From assembly GCF_009769755.1 (NCBI RefSeq), contig NZ_SDWJ01000002.1, positions 186,001 to 250,000 of the forward strand: a stretch of DNA of 64,000 nt, in the 5' to 3' direction. Below are positions 33,051-42,960 of the stretch, in pieces. This DNA is from Sphingorhabdus profundilacus. Lineage in GTDB: Bacteria; Pseudomonadota; Alphaproteobacteria; Sphingomonadales; Sphingomonadaceae. Made by a program: the position numbers and the translations under genes. Within the stretch, counting starts at the first letter, position 1. The number at the start of each line of letters is the position of its first letter. The notes below the pieces were generated by a model that saw only the letters and a list, made by a program, of their open reading frames with translations, was not told where the DNA came from and made no database searches.

Positions 33051-33782
33051 ATGAAGCAAATTATCTGGGCAATGCTGGCCACTTCAACCTTACTCACGCC
33101 AGTTGTGGCGCAGGCTGCAACGGTGGAACCGGTCCCACGCCAGACTTTTCGGGCCTTTAGCGACGACGCGCTTTTCCAACCGGGCGATGAAATGCGTGGC
33201 GAGCGTCCGCGTGGCGAAGGTCGTCGTGGCGGAAGGACGCGCGACCGCGCTGACATTGATCGCGGTCCCGATAATGAAGGTCCGGCACCACAGGAACAGC
33301 AGGTCCCACGCTCTGGACGCACATGGTCGCAAGAGCGCAGCCGCGATGATGACCGTGAAGGCTATCGCAATAATGAAGGCGGGCGGGAACGCAGCGACGA
33401 CCGGAGGGGCGGTGGCGAACGCAACTGGGGTGTCCATCGCTCTTGGGGCAGTGACAATGACGACCGGCGGCACCGCTGGAACGAGGGATGGCGCAATGAC
33501 CGACGCTATGACTGGCGCGGACATCGCAACCGCCACCATGATTATTATAATCCCGGCCGCTATTATTCGCCCTATCGCGGGCACGGCTATCGCCGGTTCG
33601 GCATAGGGATCAGCATCGGTTCGGGATATTATGGCTCGCGCTACTGGATCAGTGATCCGTCCTATTATCGCCTGCCGCCGGTCTATGGCCCCTATCGTTG
33701 GGTGCGCTATTATGATGACGTGTTATTGATCGACCTCAGGAATGGAAGAGTGGTCGACGCCATTCACGATTTTTTCTGGTAA
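33051..33782 (+). CDS. RcnB-like secreted protein
   Basis: A 243-residue exported protein. A signal peptide (MKQIIWAMLATSTLLTPVVA, cut at AQA) leads a long Arg/Asp/Gly-rich disordered part (GERPRGEGRRGGRTRDRADI) with His/Trp-rich repeats (RRHRWNEGWRNDRRYDWRG), then a compact C-terminal RcnB domain (YRLPPVYGPYRWVRYYDDV and LIDLRNGRVVDAIHDFFW). RcnB in E. coli is periplasmic and takes part in nickel and cobalt homeostasis. Metal binding here is inferred from the His and Asp content. Good GGGGAAAGATT ribosome site. Confidence 0.8.
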   Translation: MKQIIWAMLATSTLLTPVVAQAATVEPVPRQTFRAFSDDALFQPGDEMRGERPRGEGRRGGRTRDRADIDRGPDNEGPAPQEQQVPRSGRTWSQERSRDDDREGYRNNEGGRERSDDRRGGGERNWGVHRSWGSDNDDRRHRWNEGWRNDRRYDWRGHRNRHHDYYNPGRYYSPYRGHGYRRFGIGISIGSGYYGSRYWISDPSYYRLPPVYGPYRWVRYYDDVLLIDLRNGRVVDAIHDFFW

Positions 33783-33803
33783 GCGACCTGCTTTTGCAAA
33801 ATT

Positions 33804-33837
33804 GACCCGGGCGTCCCAACTGCCCGGGTCTTTTTTT
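33804..33837 (+). terminator. Strong factor-independent terminator
   Basis: GACCCGGGC (33804-33812) pairs with GCCCGGGTC (33822-33830) around a 9-base loop and is followed by a run of seven T. It ends the RcnB-like transcript. Confidence 0.93.
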
Positions 33838-33894
33838 GCTTGTAACATAGCGTCAAGCTGACCAAACTCCTGACATTACATCAAGGAGATAATC

Positions 33895-35163
33895 ATGATC
33901 CGCACCGTTTTGCTCGCCAGCATCAGCTTGGCCGCCGCAACACCGGCTTTGGCCGAAACGCAGGCGATTCTGGTCGGCAACCTCATACCCGATGCGGTGA
34001 CGGGGCCGACCGGTCCGGCCGTGATCTTGGTCGAAGATGGCCGTATCAAGGATATTGCCCAAGGAACGAGCATTCCTTTCAAGGCCGACGCCGTTGTCGA
34101 TCTGTCCACCAAAACCGTCGTACCAGGCTTTATCGACCTGCACGTCCACCTGACCGGCGACCCCGGCGGCGACTTCCGCGACGAAGCGGTCGACCCGGAC
34201 GAATGGGGCGTGGTCATGGGTGTGAAGAACGCCGCGCTGACCGTGAAGGCCGGCTTCACGACAGTCCGCGAAGCAGGCTCGGCCCAGAACACCGCCTTTG
34301 TCCTGCGCCGTGGCACGGCAGAGGGCAAGATTGTCGGACCACGTATCGTCGCGGCAGGACCGGCTTTGTCAATCGTGGGCGGGCATGCCGATGTGACCGG
34401 TTTCCGCAAGGATGTGCTGGCCGCACTCGACACCGGATATACCTGCACCGGCCCTGTGGAATGCGCCGAAAAGGTGCGGAAATCATCGCGGCTGGGATCG
34501 GACGTCATCAAGATTACCGCGACCGGCGGCGTCCTGTCGCAACAGGGCCGCGGGCTGGAGGCGCATTTTACCGATGCGGAAATGAAATCCATCGCCGACA
34601 CCGCGCACTCGCTGGGGTTGAAGGTCATGGCCCATGCCCATGGCGCGCGCGGGATTGAGGCTGCTTCAGCGGCGGGGATCGATTCGATCGAACATGGCAC
34701 CTTCGCCGATGAAGCCGCGCTGAAGGTCATGAAGGCCAAGGGTACGGTGCTGGTCCCTACATTGATGGCGCTCGAAGGGGTGCGGGCGCGGCTGGGCAAG
34801 GGCATCTATACACCAACGGTCGAGGTGAAAGCGCGCCAGGCGCTGGAAGCCGCCGGACGTCAAGTGACCCGGGCCAAGGCGATGGGCGTGACCGTCGCGT
34901 TCGGCACCGATGCTGGCGTGTTCGAACATGGCAGCAATGGCAAGGAATTTGCCCTGCTGGTCAAAGCAGGCCTGACGCCGACAGAGGCGCTGGCCAGTGC
35001 CACCACGGTCGCGGCAAAGACGCTGGGCATGGAAAATGAAATTGGTAAAATCGCCGTCGGCTATTCCGCCGATCTGGTCGCGGTCCGTGAAAATCCGCTG
35101 ACGAACATCAGCACTCTCGAAAATCCGTCCTGGGTCATGGTAAGAGGACGCATCGTTCCCTGA
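33895..35163 (+). CDS. Exported metal-dependent amidohydrolase (Xaa-Pro dipeptidase/imidazolonepropionase-like)
   Basis: A 422-residue secreted amidohydrolase. Signal peptide to about ALA (residue 20). Metal ligands are in PGFIDLHVHLTGD (His-X-His), the lysine-like site in DVIKITATGGVL, His in GLKVMAHAHGARG and IEHGTFADE, and the final Asp in VAFGTDAGVFEHG. AAGGAG precedes the ATG. Related enzymes cleave cyclic dipeptides or carnosine-like dipeptides. Substrate not known. The next gene follows after 12 bases. Confidence 0.9.
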   Translation: MIRTVLLASISLAAATPALAETQAILVGNLIPDAVTGPTGPAVILVEDGRIKDIAQGTSIPFKADAVVDLSTKTVVPGFIDLHVHLTGDPGGDFRDEAVDPDEWGVVMGVKNAALTVKAGFTTVREAGSAQNTAFVLRRGTAEGKIVGPRIVAAGPALSIVGGHADVTGFRKDVLAALDTGYTCTGPVECAEKVRKSSRLGSDVIKITATGGVLSQQGRGLEAHFTDAEMKSIADTAHSLGLKVMAHAHGARGIEAASAAGIDSIEHGTFADEAALKVMKAKGTVLVPTLMALEGVRARLGKGIYTPTVEVKARQALEAAGRQVTRAKAMGVTVAFGTDAGVFEHGSNGKEFALLVKAGLTPTEALASATTVAAKTLGMENEIGKIAVGYSADLVAVRENPLTNISTLENPSWVMVRGRIVP

Positions 35164-35175
35164 TTCGGACCCGAT

Positions 35176-35880
35176 ATGCTATCAGATACGCCCATAACAG
35201 AATTTGACGCCAATAATGATCCGGCAAAGCTTGCCCGGATTGGGGCGCATGTGACCAAGCGGTTAAATGCCAACCCGCTGGTGCAGCAGGTCGAACATGC
35301 CGATGCCCAACTCTATCTCTATCAGGGTTTCCTGAGCAAGGCGGACTGCAAGACGATGATCGGCAAGATCGATGCCGATGCCGTGCCATCGACGCTTTAT
35401 AAAGGCACTGAACAGGCAGGTTTTCGGACCAGCTATAGCTGCCATCTCAACCGGTGGGATGCCTTCATTGCCAAGGTTGAAGCGCGGATGAGCGATGTGC
35501 TGGGCATCGAAAATGATTATGCCGAAACCATGCAGGGGCAACGCTATCAGGTCGGGCAGGAATTCAAGGCGCATCATGATTTCTTCCACCCCAGCCAAAG
35601 CTATTGGCAACAGGAAGGACCATCAGGGGGGCAGCGCAGCTGGACCGGGATGATTTTCCTCAATGAACCCGAAGAAGGCGGGGCAACCGAATTCCCCCAT
35701 CTCGGGCTAGGCGTCCGTCCGCAAACGGGCATGTTACTGATGTGGAATAATGTGAAGCCCGACGGCACGCTGAATTACAAAACATTACACAGCGGAACGC
35801 CGGTCACCAAGGGCGTCAAACATGTAATCACCAAATGGTATCGCCAGAATAACTGGCTGGAAATCAACACGCCGAAATAG
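35176..35880 (+). CDS. 2-oxoglutarate/Fe(II) prolyl 4-hydroxylase-like enzyme
   Basis: A 234-residue dioxygenase. The iron-binding His and Asp lie in FKAHHDFFHPSQ (residues about 132-143), the second His in NYKTLHSGTPVTKGVKHVIT with the 2-oxoglutarate-binding Lys/Arg following (TKWYRQN). The double-stranded beta-helix core is complete (GMIFLNEPEEGGATEFPHLG). These bacterial enzymes hydroxylate peptidyl proline or act on small molecules. The substrate cannot be read from sequence. Start ATG at 35176. Confidence 0.88.
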   Translation: MLSDTPITEFDANNDPAKLARIGAHVTKRLNANPLVQQVEHADAQLYLYQGFLSKADCKTMIGKIDADAVPSTLYKGTEQAGFRTSYSCHLNRWDAFIAKVEARMSDVLGIENDYAETMQGQRYQVGQEFKAHHDFFHPSQSYWQQEGPSGGQRSWTGMIFLNEPEEGGATEFPHLGLGVRPQTGMLLMWNNVKPDGTLNYKTLHSGTPVTKGVKHVITKWYRQNNWLEINTPK

Positions 35881-35991
35881 CGTCGGGAAATGCCGTCTGT
35901 CGAATTGCTGTTGCAGTGCACCGTCCTTGCCTAAAAGGTAATGGCATGGTGCGCTGCGTCAGGTAGCGCGATGATTTATGGAGAAATGTTC

Positions 35992-37803
35992 GTGAAATCC
36001 TTCAAACTCTTATTGCTCGCCGGTGCGGCACTATCGGCGTCCATGGCGACTGCGGCGGGCGCGCAAACCGCCCCTGTAACCGAAACCGCACAGACCGAAG
36101 GCCAAAGGCTGGTCGCTCTATTCGCGGCGGATGACGAAGGCAGCCTGAAACGCAATCCTTTGAACGCGCTGTTTCGCGGTGACATGCGCTATGCCGACCG
36201 CTTTGGCGATTTTATCAGCGACGAATATTTCGCCAATGAACGAAAGGCCGCTGAGGCCAATCTGGAAAATCTGAAGACGATCGACCGCGAAAAGCTGAAC
36301 GCCACCGACAAGATTGCCTATGATGTGTTCAAGCAGGGCCAGATCGACGCGCTCAAAGGTCTGTCCAAGGAAATCATGGACCTGACCGTGGTGCGCCCAC
36401 TGAACCATTTTTCCGGATTCCACACTTTTTACCCGACCTTTGCCAGCGGTCAGGGCGCAGCGCCGTTCAAGACGGTTGAGGATTACGACAATAATCTGAA
36501 GCGCCATAAGGAATTCATCGTCCTGATGGACAGGTCAATTGACCGGTTCCGGCAGGGGATGGCGACCGGCGTGTTTGAAACCAGATTAACAATCACCAAC
36601 GTCATCGACCAGCTGAACACCCAATTGGCACAATCGACCGAAGAGTCGCCCTATTTCGGCCCGGTCAAGATGTTTCCCGAAAGCTTTAGCGATGCCGACA
36701 AGGCGCGCCTGACCGCCGAATATCGCGACATTATCGAAAAGGGCCTCTATCCCGCCAATACCCGTCTGCGCGATTTCCTGCGCGATAGCTATCTGCCACT
36801 GGCGCGCGAGCAGGTGGGTCTGTCGGCAATGAAGGGCGGCGACATACTCTATCAATATCAGATCGAGCAAACGACGACCCTGCCGCTCAAGGCCGACGAG
36901 ATCCACAAGCTGGGCCTGTCCGAAGTGGCGCGGATCAAAACCGGCATGGAAAAAATCAAGAATGAGGTCGGGTTCAAGGGGACGCTGCCTGAATTTTTTG
37001 AATATCTGCGTACCGACCCCAAGTTCAAGCCCACCAGCCGCGAAGCGCTGACCCAAGGCTATTATGACATTGGCAAAAAGGTCGACGGCCTGATTTCGGC
37101 GCAGTTCAAATATCTTCCTAAGGCGCCACTTGAAATCAAACCCTATGAAGAATTCCGCGAAAAATATGAAGCGGGCGGCAGCTACCAAAATGGTACGCCC
37201 GACGGTTCGCGCCCGGGCACCTTTTATTTCAACGCCTATGACCTGCCCAGCCGCACCACGCCGGGCATGACCACGCTGTACCTGCACGAAGGCGCACCGG
37301 GGCATCATTTCCAGATCAGCATCGCGCAGGAAAATGAGACACTTCCTGCCTTCATGCGCTTTGGCGGCAACACCGCCTATGTCGAAGGCTGGGCACTTTA
37401 TGCCGAAACGCTGGGCTATGATATGGGCCTTTACAAGGACCCCTATCAACGCTTCGGTACCCTGTCGGACGAAATGCTGCGCGCCATGCGGCTGGTGGTC
37501 GACACCGGCCTGCACAGCAAGGGCTGGACCCGCGATCAGGCCATCGACTATATGCTCGCCAATAGCGACATGGGCAAAACCGACGCCACGGCCGAGGTCG
37601 AACGCTATATCGCGATTCCGTCGCAGGCGCTGGCCTATAAAATTGGTGCCCTCACGATCCTGCGTCTGAAGGACAAGGCGAAGAAGGCGATGGGTGCGAA
37701 ATTTGATGTTCGGGAATTCCATAATCAGGTGCTGAACACCGGCGCGCTGCCGTTGACTGTTCTCGAAAAGAAAATTGACGACTGGATTGCGGCGTCGAAA
37801 TAA
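35992..37803 (+). CDS. Secreted DUF885 peptidase
   Basis: A 603-residue exported protein of the DUF885 family with metallopeptidase features. The zinc motif is LHEGAPGHHFQI (an HExxPGHH-type element) at about residues 431-442, with a downstream Glu in YVEGWALYAE. The start at GTG 35992 (VKSFKLLLLAGAALSASMA) places GGAG eight bases upstream; ATG 35986 is also possible. Signal peptide cut near AGA. Roles of DUF885 proteins are poorly known; they are likely peptidases. Confidence 0.87.
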   Translation: MKSFKLLLLAGAALSASMATAAGAQTAPVTETAQTEGQRLVALFAADDEGSLKRNPLNALFRGDMRYADRFGDFISDEYFANERKAAEANLENLKTIDREKLNATDKIAYDVFKQGQIDALKGLSKEIMDLTVVRPLNHFSGFHTFYPTFASGQGAAPFKTVEDYDNNLKRHKEFIVLMDRSIDRFRQGMATGVFETRLTITNVIDQLNTQLAQSTEESPYFGPVKMFPESFSDADKARLTAEYRDIIEKGLYPANTRLRDFLRDSYLPLAREQVGLSAMKGGDILYQYQIEQTTTLPLKADEIHKLGLSEVARIKTGMEKIKNEVGFKGTLPEFFEYLRTDPKFKPTSREALTQGYYDIGKKVDGLISAQFKYLPKAPLEIKPYEEFREKYEAGGSYQNGTPDGSRPGTFYFNAYDLPSRTTPGMTTLYLHEGAPGHHFQISIAQENETLPAFMRFGGNTAYVEGWALYAETLGYDMGLYKDPYQRFGTLSDEMLRAMRLVVDTGLHSKGWTRDQAIDYMLANSDMGKTDATAEVERYIAIPSQALAYKIGALTILRLKDKAKKAMGAKFDVREFHNQVLNTGALPLTVLEKKIDDWIAASK

Positions 37804-37848
37804 ACACAATAAGCTCCCCCCATCACAGCATGGGTGGTGGGGGGCCTT

Positions 37849-39387
37849 ATGAAGACTTGGGTTGCGGTTGGGCTATTCTGTTTATGGGCGTTCATACTGC
37901 CCGCCACCGCCCGTGCGGAATGGCATGAAGCGAGCAGCGAACATTTTCTGGTGATTGCCGACCAGAAGGAAAAGGATGTTCGCGAATTTACCGAACGGCT
38001 TGAACGATATCATAGCGCACTTCTCGGGTTACTCGGACGGGCCAATGAACGTCCCAGCCCGTCCAACCGCGTCACAATCTATGTTGTTCGCAGCGCCGGC
38101 CAAGTCCAGAAACTGGCAGGCGACAAAAGCGGTTGGCTGCGCGGCTTTTACCAACCGCGCGCCGGCGGATCGGTGGCCTTTATTTCGCGGGTCGAAAGCG
38201 AAGGCAAAGACATTTCCGCAAGCGAACAGGTCCTGTTCCACGAATATGCCCATCATGTCATGCACGGGGTCAGCGAATGGTCGACTCCACGTTGGTATAG
38301 CGAAGGCTTCGCCGAATTTTTCGCAACCGCCCGCTTTGAAAAAGATGGCGGAATGGGTCTTGGTCTGCCTGCATTGCACAGGGCTGGCGAACTGCAATAT
38401 GCCGACGGCGTCGCTATTGAGGAGCTGCTCGATACCGACACATATGCCAAGCGGAAAAGCAAAGGCTATGATGATTTTTACGGGCGCAGCTGGACCCTGT
38501 TTCACTATCTACAGATGTCGGGGAAGCGACCGGGGCAGCTTAAAAACTATCTCAATGCCCTTGTAAATGGTGCGACCGAGCTTGAAGCAGCACAAAAAAC
38601 CTTCGGCGATCTGAAGCTGCTCGACAAAGAGATGAATGCCTATCTGCGACAATCCAAAATGAGCTATCTGCCGATTTCAGCTAGCAAATTGACGGTTGGC
38701 GCCATTACGATTCGCAAATTGAACGAAGCCGAGGCGGCGGCGATGCCCATCATATTGGAATCAAAACGCGGCGTCGACCCCGACATGGCCGCCGCGCTTT
38801 TACCCCGCGCTCAAGCCGTTGCTGCGAAATATCCCGATGATCCGGCAGTGTTGTCAGCGTTGGCCGAGGCCGAACATGATTCAGGGCATTATGCAGAGGC
38901 ATTGGCCGCGGCAGACAAGGCCATAGTGGCCGCACCCAATTTGGTGAATGCCCATGTCCAGAAAATATACGCGCTTGCACAATTGGCTGAAAATACGGAA
39001 AATCCTGAAGCCAGATTGAAACAGCTTCGAAAGGCGATCACGGCGCTCAACCGGATCGAAACCGATCACCCCATACCCTTGATCTATTATTATCGCAGTT
39101 TGAAAATGGCGGGCAAGGACATCAGCGAAATTGCCGCACACGGGCTGGAACGCGCGTTGCAACTGGCCCCTTATGACCAGAATGTCCGTTGGCAGGTCGT
39201 GCAGCAAATGGTCGATGAAAAAAACTATTCGACCGCCTATCGAACGCTTTTGCCTTTGGCCAATGACCCGCATAAACGGGGTGACGACAACCCCGCCATC
39301 GCATTTTTGGCAGAAATCAAGCAAAAGTGGGATACACAAATTGCCGATAACACGCCAAAAAGCGCCGTTCCCGCTGCCGGAAAATAA
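37849..39387 (+). CDS. Exported gluzincin-type metallopeptidase-like protein with TPR helices
   Basis: A 512-residue protein with an N-terminal signal peptide (WVAVGLFCLWAFILPATA, cut at AEW). A zinc motif VLFHEYAHHVMHG (HEYAHH) lies at about residue 133-145 with a downstream Glu in YSEGFAEFFA, giving the HExxH...E pattern. The C-terminal half is made of helical repeats (ALAEAEHDSGHYAEALAAAD) of TPR type. It is likely a periplasmic peptidase or a repeat-bearing chaperone. The G-rich hairpin 37811-37847 just upstream could hide the ribosome site. Confidence 0.75.
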   Translation: MKTWVAVGLFCLWAFILPATARAEWHEASSEHFLVIADQKEKDVREFTERLERYHSALLGLLGRANERPSPSNRVTIYVVRSAGQVQKLAGDKSGWLRGFYQPRAGGSVAFISRVESEGKDISASEQVLFHEYAHHVMHGVSEWSTPRWYSEGFAEFFATARFEKDGGMGLGLPALHRAGELQYADGVAIEELLDTDTYAKRKSKGYDDFYGRSWTLFHYLQMSGKRPGQLKNYLNALVNGATELEAAQKTFGDLKLLDKEMNAYLRQSKMSYLPISASKLTVGAITIRKLNEAEAAAMPIILESKRGVDPDMAAALLPRAQAVAAKYPDDPAVLSALAEAEHDSGHYAEALAAADKAIVAAPNLVNAHVQKIYALAQLAENTENPEARLKQLRKAITALNRIETDHPIPLIYYYRSLKMAGKDISEIAAHGLERALQLAPYDQNVRWQVVQQMVDEKNYSTAYRTLLPLANDPHKRGDDNPAIAFLAEIKQKWDTQIADNTPKSAVPAAGK

Positions 39388-39410
39388 TTCGTCCCATAGG
39401 GAGAAACCCC

Positions 39411-40304
39411 ATGCCAAGCCTGATTGCGCGCATTACCGGATTTGTGCTGAGGACCACCGGCATATACCGCAAAATGTTTACCGGCGGTCCGCAATTTGGC
39501 CAAAATATCGCCAAGGCGCGCAGCCAGCCCTTGCCCGAACCCAATGCCAAGGCACGCCGCAAACTTCATGTTGAACAGAGCGAATTTGGCGGTCGGCCGG
39601 TTTGGACCCTTGCGCCCAAGGACCGCGAACCGTCTGCCCATATTCTATATTGGCATGGCGGGGGTTATGTCTATCCGGCGGCGGATGTGCATTGGGCATT
39701 TCTGGCGCATATGGCGCAAGTGCATGGCTGGGCAGTGACCGCGCCGCTTTATCCGCTCGCACCTGAAAGTGATGCAGAGGCGATAACAAATTGGGCGATG
39801 GAATTTTATCGCCAATATGTCGACGACAAAGGCGGCGCACCCTTTATCATGTCGGGCGATTCCGCGGGTGGGGGATTGACCGCCGCCCTTGCCCAAATGG
39901 CGCGCGACGCCGGCGATGCAAATGCCGCAGCCCTGATCCTGATCTGCCCCTGGCTCACCCTTGACCCTGCCCATCCCGATCAAGCGCGGATCGAAAGGCG
40001 CGACGGCATCCTGACGATCAGCGGCATTACCGACGCTGGACGCATTTATGCCGCGAACCTGCCACTTACCGATCCGCGATGTAGCCCGCTATTCGGCCAA
40101 TGGCATGGCCTGCCCCCGATCCTCGCCTTTGGCGGGGGCGATGACATATTGGTCACCGACGCACGCGCCCTGAAAGCGAAGCACCCGGCGACCCTGTATC
40201 GCGAACTTCCGGCGATGCTGCACGTTTGGCCGATCTTCACCTTCCGCGAATCGCGCGAAGCGCAGACAGAGATGGCGGCCTTTGCCGCAAGCGCGTTAAC
40301 GTAG
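39411..40304 (+). CDS. Alpha/beta hydrolase (HSL-type esterase)
   Basis: A 297-residue esterase of the hormone-sensitive-lipase family. The oxyanion box is YWHGGGYVYP (HGGG), the nucleophile GDSAGGGLTAAL (Ser at about 148), the Asp in FGGGDDILVTDA and the final His in MLHVWPIFTF. Length and motif spacing are normal. It sits alone with 88 bases to the next gene. The substrate may be short-chain esters or lactones; nothing here decides. Confidence 0.9.
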   Translation: MPSLIARITGFVLRTTGIYRKMFTGGPQFGQNIAKARSQPLPEPNAKARRKLHVEQSEFGGRPVWTLAPKDREPSAHILYWHGGGYVYPAADVHWAFLAHMAQVHGWAVTAPLYPLAPESDAEAITNWAMEFYRQYVDDKGGAPFIMSGDSAGGGLTAALAQMARDAGDANAAALILICPWLTLDPAHPDQARIERRDGILTISGITDAGRIYAANLPLTDPRCSPLFGQWHGLPPILAFGGGDDILVTDARALKAKHPATLYRELPAMLHVWPIFTFRESREAQTEMAAFAASALT

Positions 40305-40391
40305 CGGATTTGGACGCCCCCGGCTTTTGCGCTAGCATTCATCGATTATTCAATTGCCAGCATGCAGCTTCTTCATTTTGAAGGAGGATAA

Positions 40392-40895
40392 ATGATGCGG
40401 GCCTCGTTTCTGTTCGCCGTTGCCATATTCGCCAGTGCACCTGCCCAAGCGCAAACCAGTAATCCGCTGATCGATTATGATGGTTATGCCGGACTGGTAT
40501 CTGAAGTCGCGCCGGTTCGCCGCGAGAGGCTGATACCGCTTGCCGATTTCAAGGCGCGCGCGGCTCGACCCGGAGTGCTTTTGCTCGATGCTCGGTCGGC
40601 GCAGGCCTTTGCCGAGGGCCATATCGAGGGCGCCGTCAATTTGCCACTGCCCGATTTTACCGCTGAGGCGCTTGCCGACGTAATCGGTACCGATCCGACG
40701 CGTGAAATCCTGATTTACTGCAACAACAACTTCACCAACAACCGGCGTCCCGTCGCAACCAAGAAGTTAGAACTGGCGCTCAATATCCAGACTTTCGTCA
40801 ACCTATATGGCTATGGCTATCGCAACATATTCGAGCTTGGCGAAGCGGTGGACATGGACTCGCCCAAGGTCGGTTGGGTAAGCGCCGTGACGTAG
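40392..40895 (+). CDS. Periplasmic rhodanese-like protein
   Basis: A 167-residue exported single-domain rhodanese. Signal peptide (MRASFLFAVAIFASAPAQA) is followed by PGVLLLDARSAQAFAEGHIE and the catalytic loop REILIYCNNNFTNN with Cys at about residue 105. The active-site loop is followed by VNLYGYGYRNIF. Unlike most, it is secreted, so sulphur transfer would take place in the periplasm. A good AAGGAGG-like site precedes the ATG. Confidence 0.85.
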   Translation: MMRASFLFAVAIFASAPAQAQTSNPLIDYDGYAGLVSEVAPVRRERLIPLADFKARAARPGVLLLDARSAQAFAEGHIEGAVNLPLPDFTAEALADVIGTDPTREILIYCNNNFTNNRRPVATKKLELALNIQTFVNLYGYGYRNIFELGEAVDMDSPKVGWVSAVT

Positions 40896-40955
40896 CGCAT
40901 TTGGAGTCCGTTTGACTTTACTGTATATTCGACACGTGATGTACGGAGAGTCAAC

Positions 40956-42014
40956 ATGCCTGCGGTAAAAGCCGCCAATCCCCGCCAGATTTTCGGGGCG
41001 GAAAAATGGATGCGTATCACGGCGGTCTCGCCCTGGCGCGGGCTGTGGTTGATTGTGCATGCGTGGGCAGTCGTGGCGCTCGCCGCATTTGGCGCGGCGG
41101 CGGCGTGGCAGTGGAGTTGGATTGCCGGCCTCATCGCAACGCCGGTGGCGCTCGTCATTCTGGGCGGTCGCCAATTGGGTCTTGCCATATTGATGCACGA
41201 AGGCGCGCACGGCCTGATCCATCCCGACCGCAAGATGAACAATTTTCTGGGCCAATGGCTCACTGGCGCCGCGACCGGCAGCGACCTTCACGCCTATCGT
41301 GCCTATCATCTGACGCACCATAAATTTACGCAGCAGCCCGAGGACCCCGACCTGTCGCTGTCCGCGCCCTTCCCCACCAGCCGCGCCAGTCTGCGCCGCA
41401 AATTCATCCGCGACCTGACGGGCCAGACCTTTTTCAAACAACGTACAGCACAATTCGCCACCGCATGGCGCGGGGTTCAGGCGATGTGGCGCGGCGAACG
41501 GGGCGATGCCTCGGCCAAGCGCGATACAAGTGCGGGGCGTATACTCAACCTGCAAAGCCGGTCGGGCATCGACGCGCCGGTGGCGAATATCGACGGCGCC
41601 AAAACAACCGCCCGCACCGTGGGCCGCTTTTTGGGGATGCAAGCGGTGCTGCTCGCGGTCTCATTGCTATTCTGGGGCTGGCTGCCCTTCGCGCTGTGGC
41701 TGGTCGCGCTGGCGACCACATTCCAGCTATTCCTGCGTGTGCGGAATATCGCGGAACATGCCTGCACCACCACAGGCAGCGACGACCCATTTTCCCATGC
41801 GCGCACCACCTATGCAGGGCTGCTCGAACGCACGACCGTTGCGCCTTATTGGGTGAATTTCCATAGCGAGCACCATCTGTTCATGGGCGTGCCCTGTTAC
41901 AGCCTGCCGCTTGCCCATGCCTTGCTGGGCGAAGGGCAATATCACCACCGGATGACGATTGAACCCGATTACCGCACGGTCCTGCGTAAGGTTACAGCCA
42001 GCCAGCCCGCTTGA
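40956..42014 (+). CDS. Fatty acid desaturase-like membrane enzyme
   Basis: A 352-residue membrane protein with three histidine boxes: LMHEGAHGLIHPD (HxxxH), YRAYHLTHHKFTQQ (HxxHH) and NFHSEHHLFMGVP (HxxHH). Four membrane helices lie between them. These hold the di-iron site of fatty-acyl desaturases, ceramide-type and carotenoid oxygenases. Substrate unknown; the sphingolipid-making Sphingomonadales carry several. Its end overlaps corA (converging) by 23 bases. Confidence 0.88.
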   Translation: MPAVKAANPRQIFGAEKWMRITAVSPWRGLWLIVHAWAVVALAAFGAAAAWQWSWIAGLIATPVALVILGGRQLGLAILMHEGAHGLIHPDRKMNNFLGQWLTGAATGSDLHAYRAYHLTHHKFTQQPEDPDLSLSAPFPTSRASLRRKFIRDLTGQTFFKQRTAQFATAWRGVQAMWRGERGDASAKRDTSAGRILNLQSRSGIDAPVANIDGAKTTARTVGRFLGMQAVLLAVSLLFWGWLPFALWLVALATTFQLFLRVRNIAEHACTTTGSDDPFSHARTTYAGLLERTTVAPYWVNFHSEHHLFMGVPCYSLPLAHALLGEGQYHHRMTIEPDYRTVLRKVTASQPA

Positions 42015-42960
42015 ACCGGATATAGAGCGACAGGCAAATCGTCGCCATCGCACCAACCACGGCAAAATAACCATATTCCCAGCGCAGTTCGGGCATGACA
42101 TCAAAGTTCATGCCGTAAATGCCTGCAATCGCAGTCGGCACCGCAAGGATCGCCGCCCATGCCGCAAGCTGGCGTGTAATCGCGCCCTGTCGCTGTTGTT
42201 CCAGCAAGCCGCTGGTTTCGATAACCGAGGTGAGTGTGTCGCGCAAACCTTCAACCCGGTAGATCACACGGCGGATGTGATCCAGAAGGTCGCGGAAATA
42301 GGGATGAATATTGGCGTCAATCTGGGGAAGATGCAGATTCAGAAATTGGCTGGTCAAATCTTCCATCGGCCCCAATATTCTTTGCAAGCGGAACAGTTCA
42401 CGCCGCATGGTAAACAGACGGGACGTCTCGGTGCGGTTCAGGAATGTTTCGACCGCATGGTCTTCCATCGCCAGCACTTTTTCTTCGAGCTCGTCCACCA
42501 CCGGAAAATAGCCGTCGACTACGAAATCCAATATGGCGTGCAGCACATAGTCAGGGCCATGTTTCAACAACCAGGGCGTCGCCTCCAGTTGCGCGCGCAG
42601 CGGTGTATGCGCGCGTTCGGACCCGTGGCGCACAGTGATGATGAACTGCCGCCCGACGAAGATGGCGGTGTTGCCATATTCAATTTTATCGTCTTGCAAA
42701 TGTGCGGTGCGGGCCACCAGAAACAGATGGTCGCCATAGGGTTCCATCTTTGGCAAATGCCGGGGGTCCAACGCGTCTTCGACCGCCAGCGAGTGCAGGC
42801 CAAAATGTTCCTGTATCCGTTTCAACGCCCCGTCATCGGGTTCGTGCAGGCCGATCCAGATAAAATCACCCTGCTTTTCCACATGGGGGATCGACTTGGT
42901 GAGATCGATGTCGGTTACCATCTTGCCGTCCCGATACAGACGGGCCGCGATCACGGTCAT
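41992..42960 (-). CDS. corA: CorA-family magnesium/cobalt transporter
   Basis: A 322-residue CorA channel. N-terminal soluble domain with long helices, then two C-terminal membrane helices with the pore motif YGMNFDVMPEL (residues about 274-284, GMN). The end reads IRFKRAGWL, i.e. the basic tail. It forms a homopentamer. Its start overlaps the stop of the DUF1003 gene downstream on the strand by four bases, so the two are co-transcribed, possibly with lysS. Confidence 0.95.
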   Translation of the reverse strand: MTVIAARLYRDGKMVTDIDLTKSIPHVEKQGDFIWIGLHEPDDGALKRIQEHFGLHSLAVEDALDPRHLPKMEPYGDHLFLVARTAHLQDDKIEYGNTAIFVGRQFIITVRHGSERAHTPLRAQLEATPWLLKHGPDYVLHAILDFVVDGYFPVVDELEEKVLAMEDHAVETFLNRTETSRLFTMRRELFRLQRILGPMEDLTSQFLNLHLPQIDANIHPYFRDLLDHIRRVIYRVEGLRDTLTSVIETSGLLEQQRQGAITRQLAAWAAILAVPTAIAGIYGMNFDVMPELRWEYGYFAVVGAMATICLSLYIRFKRAGWL

